A DNA stretch of 22,524 nt from Serpentinimonas sp. (GCA_025458665.1 JALOSG010000059.1:1-22524); one strand, 5' to 3'; positions 7,641-19,229 are shown, numbered from the stretch's first letter. Numbers and translations: made by a program. The notes: generated by a model not told the origin, from the letters alone.

Positions 7641-8865
7641 TCCCGTGCCCGGCTTGGCGCCACCGGGCTTGCAGCGCTATGCCAGCCACCCGGGGCAAAG
7701 CCGCGGCCGGCGCTACGCCGAGCCCCCGGCGCCCACGCGGAGCGAGTTCCAGCGCGACCGCGACCGCGTCATCCATTCCACCGCCTTCCGGCGCCTGGTG
7801 TACAAGACCCAGGTGTTTCTCAACCACGAGGGAGACCTGTTCCGCACTCGCCTGACGCATTCGCTGGAGGTGGCGCAACTCGGCCGTAGCATTGCGCGCA
7901 GCCTCGGGCTGAACGAAGACCTGGTGGAAGCCGTGTCTCTGGCGCACGATCTGGGGCACACCCCCTTTGGTCATGCGGGGCAGGATGCACTCAATGCCTG
8001 CCTCAAAGAGACAGCGCCGCCCGCAGCGGCAGCCGAAACCGCCCGGCCTTGTTCGTCTCCCCGCTTGGCCGGGTTTGAGCACAACCTGCAAAGTCTGCGT
8101 GTGATTGACGAGTTGGAGGAGCGCTACCCGAGCTTCAACGGATTGAACCTGAGTTTCGAGACCCGCGAGGGCGTGCTGAAACACTGCTCGCGCGCCAATG
8201 CCCAATGGCTGGAAGAGCGCGAACCCGGCGGGGTGGGCTACCGGTTCCTGGCTGGGCAGTCCCCTTCGCTGGAGGCCCAGCTGTGCAATCTGGCCGACGA
8301 AATCGCTTACAACGCCCACGACATTGATGACGGCGTGCGTTCCGGACTTCTCACGCTGGAGCAAATGGAAGGCGTGGACCTGTTCGATGCGTTTCGGCGC
8401 GAGGCTCTGGCCGAACACCCGGAGCTGCGCGGCCGCCGACTCCTGTTCGAATCGATACGGCGCATGCTGAGTGCCCAGGTGTACGACGTGATTGCCGCCA
8501 GCCAGCGCGCCATACACCATGCCGGTGTTTCCAGTGCCGATGAGGTGCGCGCCTCCCACGTGCTGGTGCGGTTCTCCGACGGCATGCGCCAGCGCTCCGC
8601 AGAACTCAAGCGTTTCCTCATGGCCAACCTGTACCGGCACGCCCAGGTGCAGGAAACCACCGAGCGGGCCAGGCGCGTGGTGCGCGATCTGTTCCAGGCG
8701 TATCTGGCCGATCCGGCCCTGCTGGGCAAAGCGGGCGGATCGGATGAAGACTTGCAGCCGGACGAAGCGTTGCGCCTTCGCGTGACCGACCACATCGCCG
8801 GCATGACCGACCGGTACGCGCTGCGCGAACACGAGCGCGTCACGGGTGAACGGCTTTTCGCGTGA
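7621..8865 (+). CDS. dgt: dGTP triphosphohydrolase-like HD-domain protein
   Basis: Member of the dGTPase-like HD family, which hydrolyses dNTPs to the nucleoside and triphosphate. The 414-residue protein shows the family N-terminus (RSEFQRDRDRVIHSTAFRRL, KTQVF), metal-binding His80, His109-Asp110 (AHDLGHTPFGHAG) and Asp226 (LADEIAY), then HDIDDG. An Ala/Pro-rich insert (about residues 131-149) sits between LNACLKE and GFEHNLQSLRV, where relatives have only a few residues. ATG at 7621 is used, and a TTG directly before it is in the same frame. Placement after aroB is common in betaproteobacteria. Substrate preference cannot be read from sequence. Confidence 0.92.
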   Translation: MPAAVADPVPGLAPPGLQRYASHPGQSRGRRYAEPPAPTRSEFQRDRDRVIHSTAFRRLVYKTQVFLNHEGDLFRTRLTHSLEVAQLGRSIARSLGLNEDLVEAVSLAHDLGHTPFGHAGQDALNACLKETAPPAAAAETARPCSSPRLAGFEHNLQSLRVIDELEERYPSFNGLNLSFETREGVLKHCSRANAQWLEEREPGGVGYRFLAGQSPSLEAQLCNLADEIAYNAHDIDDGVRSGLLTLEQMEGVDLFDAFRREALAEHPELRGRRLLFESIRRMLSAQVYDVIAASQRAIHHAGVSSADEVRASHVLVRFSDGMRQRSAELKRFLMANLYRHAQVQETTERARRVVRDLFQAYLADPALLGKAGGSDEDLQPDEALRLRVTDHIAGMTDRYALREHERVTGERLFA

Positions 8866-8869
8866 TGCC

Positions 8870-10132
8870 GTGAGAGATACGCCAGCCTTGTCGGGTAACC
8901 AGGCCGCCAATGCGGCATGGCTGGTGGTGGCGGCCGGCGGTGTGGCCGCACTGCATGTGGGCAAGCTTCCCCCGGCAATTCCCGTTTTGCAAGCTTCTTT
9001 GGGCTTGACGCTGGTGCAGGCGGGTTTCCTCTTGTCGCTGGTGCAGTTCACCGGCATGCTCGCCGGTGTGTTCGTCGGTTTGCTGGCCGACCAGCTCGGC
9101 CCGCGCAGGGTCATGCTGGCCGGGCTGGCCCTGCTGGCCCTGGGCAGTATTCTGGGGTCGCTGGCGCCGGGTGTGCCCGCTTTGCTGACAACCCGAACGC
9201 TGGAGAGTGCGGGCTTGCTGCTGACCGTACTGCCTGCTCCTGGCCTGTTGCGCCGCCTGCTGGCCGATCCCCGTGCGCAGCGCAGGGCGTTGGGCGTTTG
9301 GGGCGCTTACATGCCCGTGGGGACTGCGCTGGCCCTGCTGGTGGGGCCATGGGCCTATGCCACGCTGGGCTGGCGCCTGAGCTGGGCTCTGCTGGGCGGT
9401 GTCAGCCTGCTGGCGCTGGCCTGGGTGGCGCGCTGGGTCCCGCCTGATTCGGTCTGGGCGCTACCTACTGGGCAGGCCCCAACGAAGCAGGCCCCGGTGC
9501 TGCAACGGCTGTCGCTGGTGTGGCGCTCAGGCAGTGCCTGGCTGCTGGCGGGAAGCTTTTTCATGTATTCGGGCCAATGGCTGGCGGTGATTGGCTTTTT
9601 GCCAACCGTGTATTCCGCCGCCGGCTGGAGCCTCACCACCGTGGGCCTGACCGCTGCACTGGCCGCAGGAGTGAACATGCTGGGCAACGTGGCGGCTGGG
9701 CGCTGGCTGGGGCGCGGGGCGGCACCCATGTGGCCCCTGCTGACCGGTTTCCTGGCCATGGGCGGCGGCGCTTTGCTGGCGTTCGGCGGCGCGGGCGCCG
9801 GGGGTGGACCGGTGCTGCAGTACGTCGCGGTGCTGGTGTTTTCTGCCGTGGGCGGGCTCATCCCTGGCACCCTGTTCGCGCTGGCCGTGCAGTTGGCCCC
9901 TAGTGATGGCACGGTATCGGCCACGGTGGGCTGGATGCAGCAACTGTCTTCTTTGGGGCAGTTTGTGGGCCCGCCCGCAGTGGCTGCGCTGGCGGTATGG
10001 GCGGGCGGGTGGCAGTTCACTGGCTGGTTCACGGCTGTGTGTTCGCTAACGGGCGTTGTGCTGGCGCTGGGCTTGCAACGCCAGTGGGGCGCACTGGCAG
10101 CGGCTGGGGCCTCGCAGGGCAGGGAGCGCTGA
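8870..10132 (+). CDS. MFS transporter, CynX/NimT-like
   Basis: Major facilitator superfamily protein of 420 residues with about 12 hydrophobic segments. The MFS motif A variant GLLADQLGPRRVM lies in the loop after helix 2, and a long central loop with PPDSVWALPTGQAPTKQAP separates the two six-helix halves. The substrate cannot be told. The overall pattern resembles the CynX/NimT cyanate/nitroimidazole branch, but only loosely. Start: GTG at 8870, just after the dgt stop, is preferred. The alternative GTG at 8846 overlaps dgt by 20 bp and adds eight residues. Neither has a strong Shine-Dalgarno. The stop TGA abuts the ATG of the next gene, so the two are probably co-translated. Confidence 0.85.
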   Translation: MRDTPALSGNQAANAAWLVVAAGGVAALHVGKLPPAIPVLQASLGLTLVQAGFLLSLVQFTGMLAGVFVGLLADQLGPRRVMLAGLALLALGSILGSLAPGVPALLTTRTLESAGLLLTVLPAPGLLRRLLADPRAQRRALGVWGAYMPVGTALALLVGPWAYATLGWRLSWALLGGVSLLALAWVARWVPPDSVWALPTGQAPTKQAPVLQRLSLVWRSGSAWLLAGSFFMYSGQWLAVIGFLPTVYSAAGWSLTTVGLTAALAAGVNMLGNVAAGRWLGRGAAPMWPLLTGFLAMGGGALLAFGGAGAGGGPVLQYVAVLVFSAVGGLIPGTLFALAVQLAPSDGTVSATVGWMQQLSSLGQFVGPPAVAALAVWAGGWQFTGWFTAVCSLTGVVLALGLQRQWGALAAAGASQGRER

Positions 10133-10831
10133 ATGGCCCGGCTCCCCCGACTGGCAGTTCCCGGTGAAGTGCACTGCGTGAGCCTGCGCGGCAACAACGG
10201 GCAACCGGTATTCCTGGACAGCATCGACCGGGAGCAGTCGCTGGCGGTTCTGCAGGCGCAGGCCAGCCGGGAACAGATGCTGGTGCATGCCTACGCACTC
10301 ACCGAAAGCAGCATCCACTTGCTGTTGACGCCGCCTACCCAGGAAGCCCTGACCCGTTTCATGCAGGGGGTGGGCCGCAGCTATGTGCGCGCCTTCAACC
10401 AGCGCCATGGGCGCAGTGGCACCTTGTGGGAAGGGCGCTACCGCTCCACCGTACTGCAGGCCAGTGGCTACCTGCTCGACGCCATGGCCTTGCTCGACAG
10501 CCTGCCCGTGCTGAAGCACGAGGCTTCCGTTCCCCAGGAAAGCCGCTGGACCAGTTACGCGCACTACACCGGCGCGCGGGCCGAGAAATGGCTCACGCCG
10601 CATGCACGGGTCTGGGCTCTGGGCAACACCCCGTTTGCGCGGGAGGCTGCCTACGCAGAGTGGGTGGCGCGCCAGTGCGGTAGCCGCAACCAGCGGGCCT
10701 TGCTCGAGCAGTTGCACAAGGGCTGGGCGCTGGGAGACCCAGCCTTCCTGGCGGCACTCGCCCAGGCCACAGGGCGCCGCGTGACGAAGGACAGGCCAGG
10801 TCGGCCGAGGCGTATATCTGTCCCCAATTAA
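10133..10831 (+). CDS. Degenerate Y1 (RAYT-like) transposase-family protein
   Basis: A 232-residue protein of the IS200-like Y1/REP-associated tyrosine transposase (RAYT) family. Family landmarks are the N-terminus MARLPRLAVPGEVHCVSLRGNN, the strand AYALTESSIHLLLTP and the helix GRSYVRAFNQRHGRSGTLWEGRYRST, which carries the candidate catalytic Tyr84. The metal-binding HUH motif, usually N-H-V-H, reads S-S-I-H: His62 is kept but the first His is Ser60. The usual Y-I-E-L-N-P-V-R block is also replaced (MALLDSLPVLKHEASV). Strand-transfer activity is therefore doubtful and domestication is possible. ATG directly follows the MFS stop. The TAA lies in the 5' arm of a long hairpin. No flanking insertion-sequence ends were recognised on the upstream side. 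Confidence 0.85.
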   Translation: MARLPRLAVPGEVHCVSLRGNNGQPVFLDSIDREQSLAVLQAQASREQMLVHAYALTESSIHLLLTPPTQEALTRFMQGVGRSYVRAFNQRHGRSGTLWEGRYRSTVLQASGYLLDAMALLDSLPVLKHEASVPQESRWTSYAHYTGARAEKWLTPHARVWALGNTPFAREAAYAEWVARQCGSRNQRALLEQLHKGWALGDPAFLAALAQATGRRVTKDRPGRPRRISVPN

Positions 10832-10872
10832 ATCCCGAGCTTGGCTCGGCGATTTAATTATTGCTCTGACCC
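10817..10872 (+). repeat. REP-like hairpin bracketed by TCTGnCCC motifs
   Basis: The core (10826-10859) pairs AATTAAATC with GATTTAATT and CCGAGC with GCTCGG around a TTG loop, with a single unpaired C at 10850: 15 base pairs in all. It is bracketed by TCTGTCCCC (10817-10825) and TCTGACCC (10865-10872), two near-identical direct motifs. The 5' arm overlaps the stop codon of the RAYT-like gene. Imperfect palindromes beside RAYT genes are the hallmark of REP elements, so this may be a REP-type copy. It could also act as a transcript 3'-end structure, although no U-tract follows. Confidence 0.7.
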
Positions 10873-10885
10873 TAAATATTCTGCT

Positions 10886-10900
10886 TGGCACGCGGGTTGC
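10886..10900 (+). promoter_or_regulatory. Sigma-54 (RpoN) promoter for gltBD
   Basis: TGGCAC at 10886-10891, five bases, then TTGC at 10897-10900 gives the exact -24/-12 consensus TGGCAC-N5-TTGC, and it is preceded by T and followed by A as preferred. Predicted transcription start is about 10912, leaving a leader of about 46 nt before the gltB GTG. Sigma-54 promoters need an enhancer-binding activator; for nitrogen genes this is usually NtrC. I did not find a clean NtrC palindrome upstream. Confidence 0.8.
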
Positions 10901-10957
10901 AATGGCCTATCCTCTCGCACTCGCCCGAAAGCTACACGTTTACCCTAGGAGTCCCCC

Positions 10958-12648
<1,691 letters not shown>

Positions 12649-12649
<1 letters not shown>

Positions 12650-13700
12650 TGTCGCTGGTGTCCTTCATCGGCCCCAAGCCCAACCTGCTCGACATCAACC
12701 AGGTGAACCCGCCCATCCGCCTGGAGGTGAGCCAGCCTGTGCTGAACTTCGCCGACATGGCCAAGCTGCGCGAGATTGAAAAGCACACCCACGGCAAGTT
12801 CAAGAGCACCACGCTGGACATCACCTACCCGCTCTCCTGGGGCAAGGAAGGGGTGGAGGCGCAACTGGCTTCGCTGTGTGCCGAAGCGGTGGACGCCATC
12901 AAGGGCGGCAGCAACATCCTCATCATCAGCGACCGGCTGGTGAGTGCCACGCGCGTGGCCATTCCGGCGCTGCTGGCTTTGTCGGCGCTGCACCAGCACC
13001 TGGTGCGGGAAGGCCTGCGCACCACCGCCGGCCTGGTGGTGGAAACCGGATCGGCCCGCGAAGTGCACCACTTTGCCGTGCTGGCGGGTTACGGCGCGGA
13101 AGCCGTGCACCCCTACCTGGCCATGGAGACGCTGCACCACATCCACAAGGACCTCTCTGGCGATCTGTCGGCCGACAAGGCCATCTACAACTACGTCAAG
13201 GCCATAGGCAAGGGGCTGTCCAAGATCATGTCCAAGATGGGCGTGAGCACCTACATGAGCTACTGCGGCGCGCAGCTGTTCGAGTGCATTGGCCTGAACA
13301 CGTCTACCGTGGACAAGTTCTTCACCGGCACGCCCACCAAGGTGGAAGGCATCGGTGTGTTCGAGATTGCCGAGGAAGCCATCCGCATGCACAAGGCGGC
13401 CTTTGGCGACGATCCCATCCTGGCCAACATGCTCGATGCCGGTGGTGAATACGCCTGGCGCGTGCGTGGCGAAGAGCACATGTGGACGCCGGATGCGATT
13501 GCCAAGCTGCAGCACTCCACCCGCGCCAACAACTTCAACACCTACAAGGAATACGCCCAGCTCATCAACGACCAGACGCGCCGCCACATGACGCTGCGCG
13601 GTCTGTTCGAGTTCAAGGTGGACCCGGCCAAGGCCATTCCGCTGGACGAGGTGGAGCCTGCTGCCGAGATCGTGAAGCGCTTTGCCACGGGCGCCATGTC

Positions 13701-13725
<25 letters not shown>
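12649..13725 (+). CDS. gltB: GltB fragment 2: central domain
   Basis: Open frame starting at ATG 12649, which overlaps the TGA of fragment 1 (TGATG). It encodes MSLVSFIGPKPNLLDI and the rest of the central domain without damage up to VKRFATGAMS at about 13701. It then reads a frameshifted tail (WLRAALV) and stops at 13723-13725. About 350 correct residues. The overlap could permit re-initiation, but the nearest purine-rich stretch (GAGG at 12632-12635) is about 13 bases away. It is a fragment rather than an independent gene. Confidence 0.75.
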
Positions 13726-15479
<1,754 letters not shown>

Positions 15480-15514
15480 GGCCGCCATACAGACACACTG
15501 CAAGGACATAGATC

Positions 15515-16981
15515 ATGGGAAAAGTCACTGGCTTCATGGAGTTTGAGCGCGTCGAGGAGGACTACCGTCCTGTAGAAGAGCGCCTGAAGCACTACAAGGA
15601 ATTCGTGCTCACGCTGGACGAGGACAAGGCCAAGGTGCAGAGCGCGCGCTGCATGGACTGCGGCACGCCGTTCTGCAACAACGGCTGCCCCGTCAACAAC
15701 ATCATCCCGGACTTCAACGACCTGGTGTACCGGGGCGACTGGGAGAACGCCATCACGGTGCTGCACAGCACCAACAACTTCCCCGAGTTCACCGGCCGCA
15801 TCTGCCCCGCCCCGTGCGAGGCCGCCTGCACGCTCAACGTGAACGACGACGCGGTGGGCATCAAGTCCATCGAGCACGCCATCATCGACCGCGCCTGGCA
15901 AGAGGGCTGGGTGCAGCCGCGCCCGGCTCGCATCAAGACCGGCAAGAAAGTGGCCATTGTGGGTTCTGGCCCGGCGGGCCTGGCGGCTGCCCAGCAACTC
16001 GCGCGCGCCGGCCACGATGTGACGGTGTTCGAGAAGAGCAGCCGCATTGGTGGCCTGCTGCGCTACGGCATTCCCGACTTCAAGATGGAGAAAACCCACA
16101 TCGACCGCCGGGTGGCGCAGATGGAAGCCGAGGGAGTGACCTTCCGCACCGGCGTGCTGGTGGCCAACCTGCCCGAGGGCAGCAAGGTGAACAACGACGC
16201 GCAGCAGACCATATCTCCCGAGCAGCTGCAGGCCGAGTTCGACGCGGTGTTGCTGTGCGGTGGCTCCGAGCAGAGCCGCGATCTGCCGGTGCCCGGCCGC
16301 GACCTGCAGGGCATTCACTTCGCCATGGAATTCCTGCCGCAACAGAACAAGGTGAACGCCGGCGACCAGATCCCCAACCAGCTGCGCGCCGACGGCAAGC
16401 ACGTCATCGTGATTGGTGGTGGCGATACCGGTTCCGACTGCGTGGGCACCAGCAACCGCCACGGTGCGGCCAGCGTGACCCAGTTCGAGGTCATGCCCAT
16501 GCCCCCGGAGCAGGAAAACAAGGAACTCACCTGGCCCTACTGGCCGGTGAAGCTGCGCACCAGCAGCAGCCACGAAGAGGGTTGCACCCGCGAGTTCGCC
16601 ATTTCCACCAAGGAATTCATGGGCGAGAACGGCAAGGTTACTGGCCTGAAAACCGCCCATGTGGAGTTCAAGGACGGCAAGCTGGTGGAAATCCCTGGCA
16701 CCGAGAAGATCTACAAAGCCGATCTGGTGCTGCTGGCCATGGGCTTCACCAACCCGGTGGGCACCATCCTCGACGCCTTCGGCGTGGAGAAGGACGCCCG
16801 GGGCAACGCACGTGCCACTACCGACTTTACCGGTGGTTACGTGACCAACGTACCCAAGGTGTTCGCGGCGGGCGACATGCGCCGCGGTCAGTCCCTGGTG
16901 GTCTGGGCCATCCGGGAGGGAAGACAGGCGGCCCGGGCGGTTGATGAGTTCCTGATAGGATTCAGCGATCTGCCTCGCTGA
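15515..16981 (+). CDS. gltD: Glutamate synthase small subunit (NADPH-GOGAT beta)
   Basis: Takes electrons from NADPH through FAD to the Fe-S clusters of GOGAT. The 488-residue protein has seven N-terminal cysteines in the expected pattern (C46, C49, C54, C58 and C97, C101, C105) for the 4Fe-4S clusters. An FAD Rossmann motif VAIVGSGPAGLAAAQ lies at about 146-160, an NADPH Rossmann motif VIVIGGGDTGSDC near 295-310, and the C-terminal GDMRRGQSLVVWAIREGR. ATG at 15515 follows AAGGA at a good distance. Fully intact, in contrast to gltB 35 bp upstream. It ends 26 bp before a strong terminator, so gltBD is a closed transcription unit. Without GltB it has no known GOGAT role, although GltD-like flavoproteins can act with other partners. 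Confidence 0.95.
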   Translation: MGKVTGFMEFERVEEDYRPVEERLKHYKEFVLTLDEDKAKVQSARCMDCGTPFCNNGCPVNNIIPDFNDLVYRGDWENAITVLHSTNNFPEFTGRICPAPCEAACTLNVNDDAVGIKSIEHAIIDRAWQEGWVQPRPARIKTGKKVAIVGSGPAGLAAAQQLARAGHDVTVFEKSSRIGGLLRYGIPDFKMEKTHIDRRVAQMEAEGVTFRTGVLVANLPEGSKVNNDAQQTISPEQLQAEFDAVLLCGGSEQSRDLPVPGRDLQGIHFAMEFLPQQNKVNAGDQIPNQLRADGKHVIVIGGGDTGSDCVGTSNRHGAASVTQFEVMPMPPEQENKELTWPYWPVKLRTSSSHEEGCTREFAISTKEFMGENGKVTGLKTAHVEFKDGKLVEIPGTEKIYKADLVLLAMGFTNPVGTILDAFGVEKDARGNARATTDFTGGYVTNVPKVFAAGDMRRGQSLVVWAIREGRQAARAVDEFLIGFSDLPR

Positions 16982-17007
16982 TCTTCCGGGTCAGCCCGTA
17001 CAAGCTC

Positions 17008-17040
17008 ACAGAGGCCGGCATTCCCGGCCTTCTGTTTTTT
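17008..17040 (+). terminator. Rho-independent terminator after gltD
   Basis: ACAGA-GGCCGG pairs with CCGGCC-T-TCTGT around a CATTC loop (11 pairs, one bulged T), followed directly by a run of six T. It ends only nine bases before the mlaF ATG, so it also shapes expression of the mla operon. Confidence 0.88.
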
Positions 17041-17049
17041 CTCCTTCGC

Positions 17050-17868
17050 ATGCCCTCTGACAACCTCGTCGAGTTCCACGACCTGACCTTTCGCTATGGC
17101 GATGGGCCGGTCATCCTCGACCGCATCTCGCTGCGGTTGCCGCGCGGCAAGGTGACCGTCATCATCGGGGCATCGGGCGGCGGCAAGACCACCATCCTGC
17201 GCCTCATTGGCGGGCAGAACAAGTCCCGGCCGGGGCAGGTGCTGTTTGATGGGCAGGATGTGGGTTCGCTGGACCGGGACGGCATTTACGCCATGCGACG
17301 CCGCATGGGCATGCTGTTCCAGTTCGGTGCTCTGTTCACCGACCAGTCGGTGTTCGACAACGTGGCTTTTCCGCTGCGCGAGCACACGGGCCTGTCGGAG
17401 GCCATGATCCGCGACATCGTGCTCATGAAGCTGCATGCGGTGGGGCTGCGGGGCGCCCGCGACCTCATGCCCAGCGAGCTTTCGGGCGGCATGATCCGCC
17501 GGGTGGCCCTGGCGCGCGCCATTGCCCTGGACCCCGAGCTCATCATGTACGACGAGCCGTTTTCCGGCCTCGACCCCATCTCCCTGGGCACGGCCGCGCG
17601 GCTCATCCGCCAGCTCAACGACACGCTGGGCCTGACCACGCTCATGGTGTCGCACGAACTGGAGGCCACCTTCAACCTGGCCGACCACATCATCGTGCTG
17701 GCCAACGGCAAGGTGGCGCAGGAAGGCACCCCCGCCGAGATCCAGGCCAGTCCAGACCCGCTCATCCAGCAGTACGTGAGCGCATCCCCCGACGGGCCGG
17801 TGCGCTTCCACTACCCGGGCCCCTCCGTGGCCGATGACTTTGGCCTGGGCCGCAAGGAGTCCGCATGA
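17050..17868 (+). CDS. mlaF: Phospholipid ABC transporter ATPase MlaF
   Basis: Cytoplasmic ATPase of the MlaFEDB complex, which moves phospholipids between the inner membrane and the periplasmic carrier MlaC to maintain outer-membrane asymmetry. The 272-residue protein has Walker A GASGGGKTT (40-48), a Q-loop (LFQFGALF), signature LSGGM near 143, Walker B ELIMYDEP with FSGLDPIS, and the switch His in VSHELE. The C-terminus (about 245-272) extends past the ABC fold. The ATG at 17050 is only nine bases after the gltD terminator and has no Shine-Dalgarno. No better in-frame start exists before the conserved VEFHDLTFRYGD. Its stop overlaps mlaE by four bases. Confidence 0.94.
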   Translation: MPSDNLVEFHDLTFRYGDGPVILDRISLRLPRGKVTVIIGASGGGKTTILRLIGGQNKSRPGQVLFDGQDVGSLDRDGIYAMRRRMGMLFQFGALFTDQSVFDNVAFPLREHTGLSEAMIRDIVLMKLHAVGLRGARDLMPSELSGGMIRRVALARAIALDPELIMYDEPFSGLDPISLGTAARLIRQLNDTLGLTTLMVSHELEATFNLADHIIVLANGKVAQEGTPAEIQASPDPLIQQYVSASPDGPVRFHYPGPSVADDFGLGRKESA

Positions 17869-18647
17869 AGTGGCTGCACCCCGCCGAGGTGGGTTACACC
17901 GTGCGCCAGATGCTGGCCAACATGGGCCTGGGTGCGCGCCTGTTCGTACGGCTGGCGTTCGGTACCTTCTCCAGCTTCAAGCGCTTTGGCTTGATCCGCG
18001 ACCAGATCCATTTCCTGGGCAACTACTCGCTGGCCATCATTGCCATTTCGGGCCTGTTCGTGGGCTTCGTGTTCGGCTTGCAGGGCTACTACACCCTGCA
18101 ACGCTATGGTTCGGCCGAGGCATTGGGCCTGCTGGTCACGCTGAGCCTGGTGCGGGAACTGGGGCCGGTGGTCACGGCGCTGCTGTTCGCGGGGCGAGCC
18201 GGAACTTCCCTGACCGCCGAGATTGGTCTCATGAAGGCCGGTGAGCAGATCAGCGTCATGGAAATGATGGCGGTGGACCCCATCGACCGTATTCTGGCGC
18301 CGCGTTTCTGGGCGGGCGTGATCGTCATGCCTTTGCTGGCGGCCGTGTTCAGCGCCATGGGCATCATCGGCGGCTGGGTCGTCGGGGTGCTGATGATCGG
18401 GGTCGACGGTGGCTCTTTCTGGAGCCAGATCCAGGGTGGCGTGGATGTGTGGGCCGACGTGGGCAACGGCATCATCAAGACGGTGGTGTTTGGCTTCGCC
18501 GTTACTTTCATTGCACTGTTGCAGGGCTTCGAGGCCCACCCCACGCCGGAAGGCGTGTCCCGCGCCACCACCCGCACCGTGGTCATGTCTTCACTGACCG
18601 TGCTGGGTCTGGATTTCATCCTGACCGCCATGATGTTCACCATCTGA
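17865..18647 (+). CDS. mlaE: Phospholipid ABC transporter permease MlaE
   Basis: Inner-membrane permease of the Mla complex, forming the lipid-binding cavity as a dimer with MlaF below and the MlaD hexamer above. The 260-residue protein has an N-terminal amphipathic segment, then five or six hydrophobic helices. Family motifs visible are GLFVGFVFGLQGYY, the strongly conserved LVRELGPVVTALLFAGRAGTSLTAEIGLMK and EQISVMEMMAVDPIDRILAPRFWA. ATG overlaps the mlaF stop (ATGA). Length and motifs are typical. Confidence 0.95.
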   Translation: MKWLHPAEVGYTVRQMLANMGLGARLFVRLAFGTFSSFKRFGLIRDQIHFLGNYSLAIIAISGLFVGFVFGLQGYYTLQRYGSAEALGLLVTLSLVRELGPVVTALLFAGRAGTSLTAEIGLMKAGEQISVMEMMAVDPIDRILAPRFWAGVIVMPLLAAVFSAMGIIGGWVVGVLMIGVDGGSFWSQIQGGVDVWADVGNGIIKTVVFGFAVTFIALLQGFEAHPTPEGVSRATTRTVVMSSLTVLGLDFILTAMMFTI

Positions 18648-18664
18648 GAATTTAGGAGAGCCAC

Positions 18665-19180
18665 ATGCAGCGCTCAAAAGTCGATATCTGGGTGGGCCTG
18701 TTCGTCCTGCTGGGCGCGGCCGCCATCCTGTTCCTGGCCTTGCAGGCCGCCAACCTGCTGAGCCTGAACTTTCAGCCCACCTACCGGGTCGAAGCGCTGT
18801 TCGACAACTCCGGGGGCTTGAAGCCCAAGGCTGCGGTGCGCAGCGCCGGTGTGGTGGTGGGCCGGGTGGAAAGCATTGCCTTCGACGATGTGTCTTTCCA
18901 GGCCCGCGTGACGCTGGCGCTGGAAGCGCAGTATGCTTTTCCCAAGGACAGCTCCTTGAAGATTCTCACCAGCGGCTTGCTGGGGGAGCAGTATGTGGGC
19001 ATAGAGCCAGGCTACGAGGACACCAACCTGGTGGCTGGCGACGTGATCACATCGACGCAGTCGGCCATCGTGCTGGAGAATCTGATCGGACAGTTTTTGT
19101 TCAACCAGGCTGCCAGCGCCTCCGATGCGCCAGCACCCGCTGGTACGGAAGGCGCTGCCCAGCCTGCGCAACCACAATAA
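18665..19180 (+). CDS. mlaD: Mla MCE-domain protein MlaD
   Basis: Membrane-anchored MCE protein that hexamerises into a periplasmic ring over MlaE and passes lipids to MlaC. The 171-residue protein has an N-terminal membrane anchor (about 8-32), one MCE domain from YRVEALFDNSGGLKPKAAVRSAGVVVGRV to GLLGEQYVGIEPG, and a C-terminal helix (AIVLENLIGQFLFNQ) for the hexamer pore. The tail is Ala/Pro-rich. ATG follows TAGGAGAG at a good distance. Seventeen bases separate it from mlaE. Confidence 0.95.
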   Translation: MQRSKVDIWVGLFVLLGAAAILFLALQAANLLSLNFQPTYRVEALFDNSGGLKPKAAVRSAGVVVGRVESIAFDDVSFQARVTLALEAQYAFPKDSSLKILTSGLLGEQYVGIEPGYEDTNLVAGDVITSTQSAIVLENLIGQFLFNQAASASDAPAPAGTEGAAQPAQPQ

Positions 19181-19229
19181 TCCGATACTCGCCCATTGGG
19201 GCGCGGTCTAGCCAAACAAGGGGTCTGAC

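Noticed and set aside
10690..10735. NtrC enhancer site upstream of the sigma-54 promoter
   Set aside because: Only a half-match (TTGCAC at 10714-10719) without a proper inverted partner; too weak to report.
19190..19203. Small hairpin CGCCC-ATTG-GGGCG between mlaD and mlaA
   Set aside because: Only five pairs and no T-run. It is expected by chance in GC-rich DNA.
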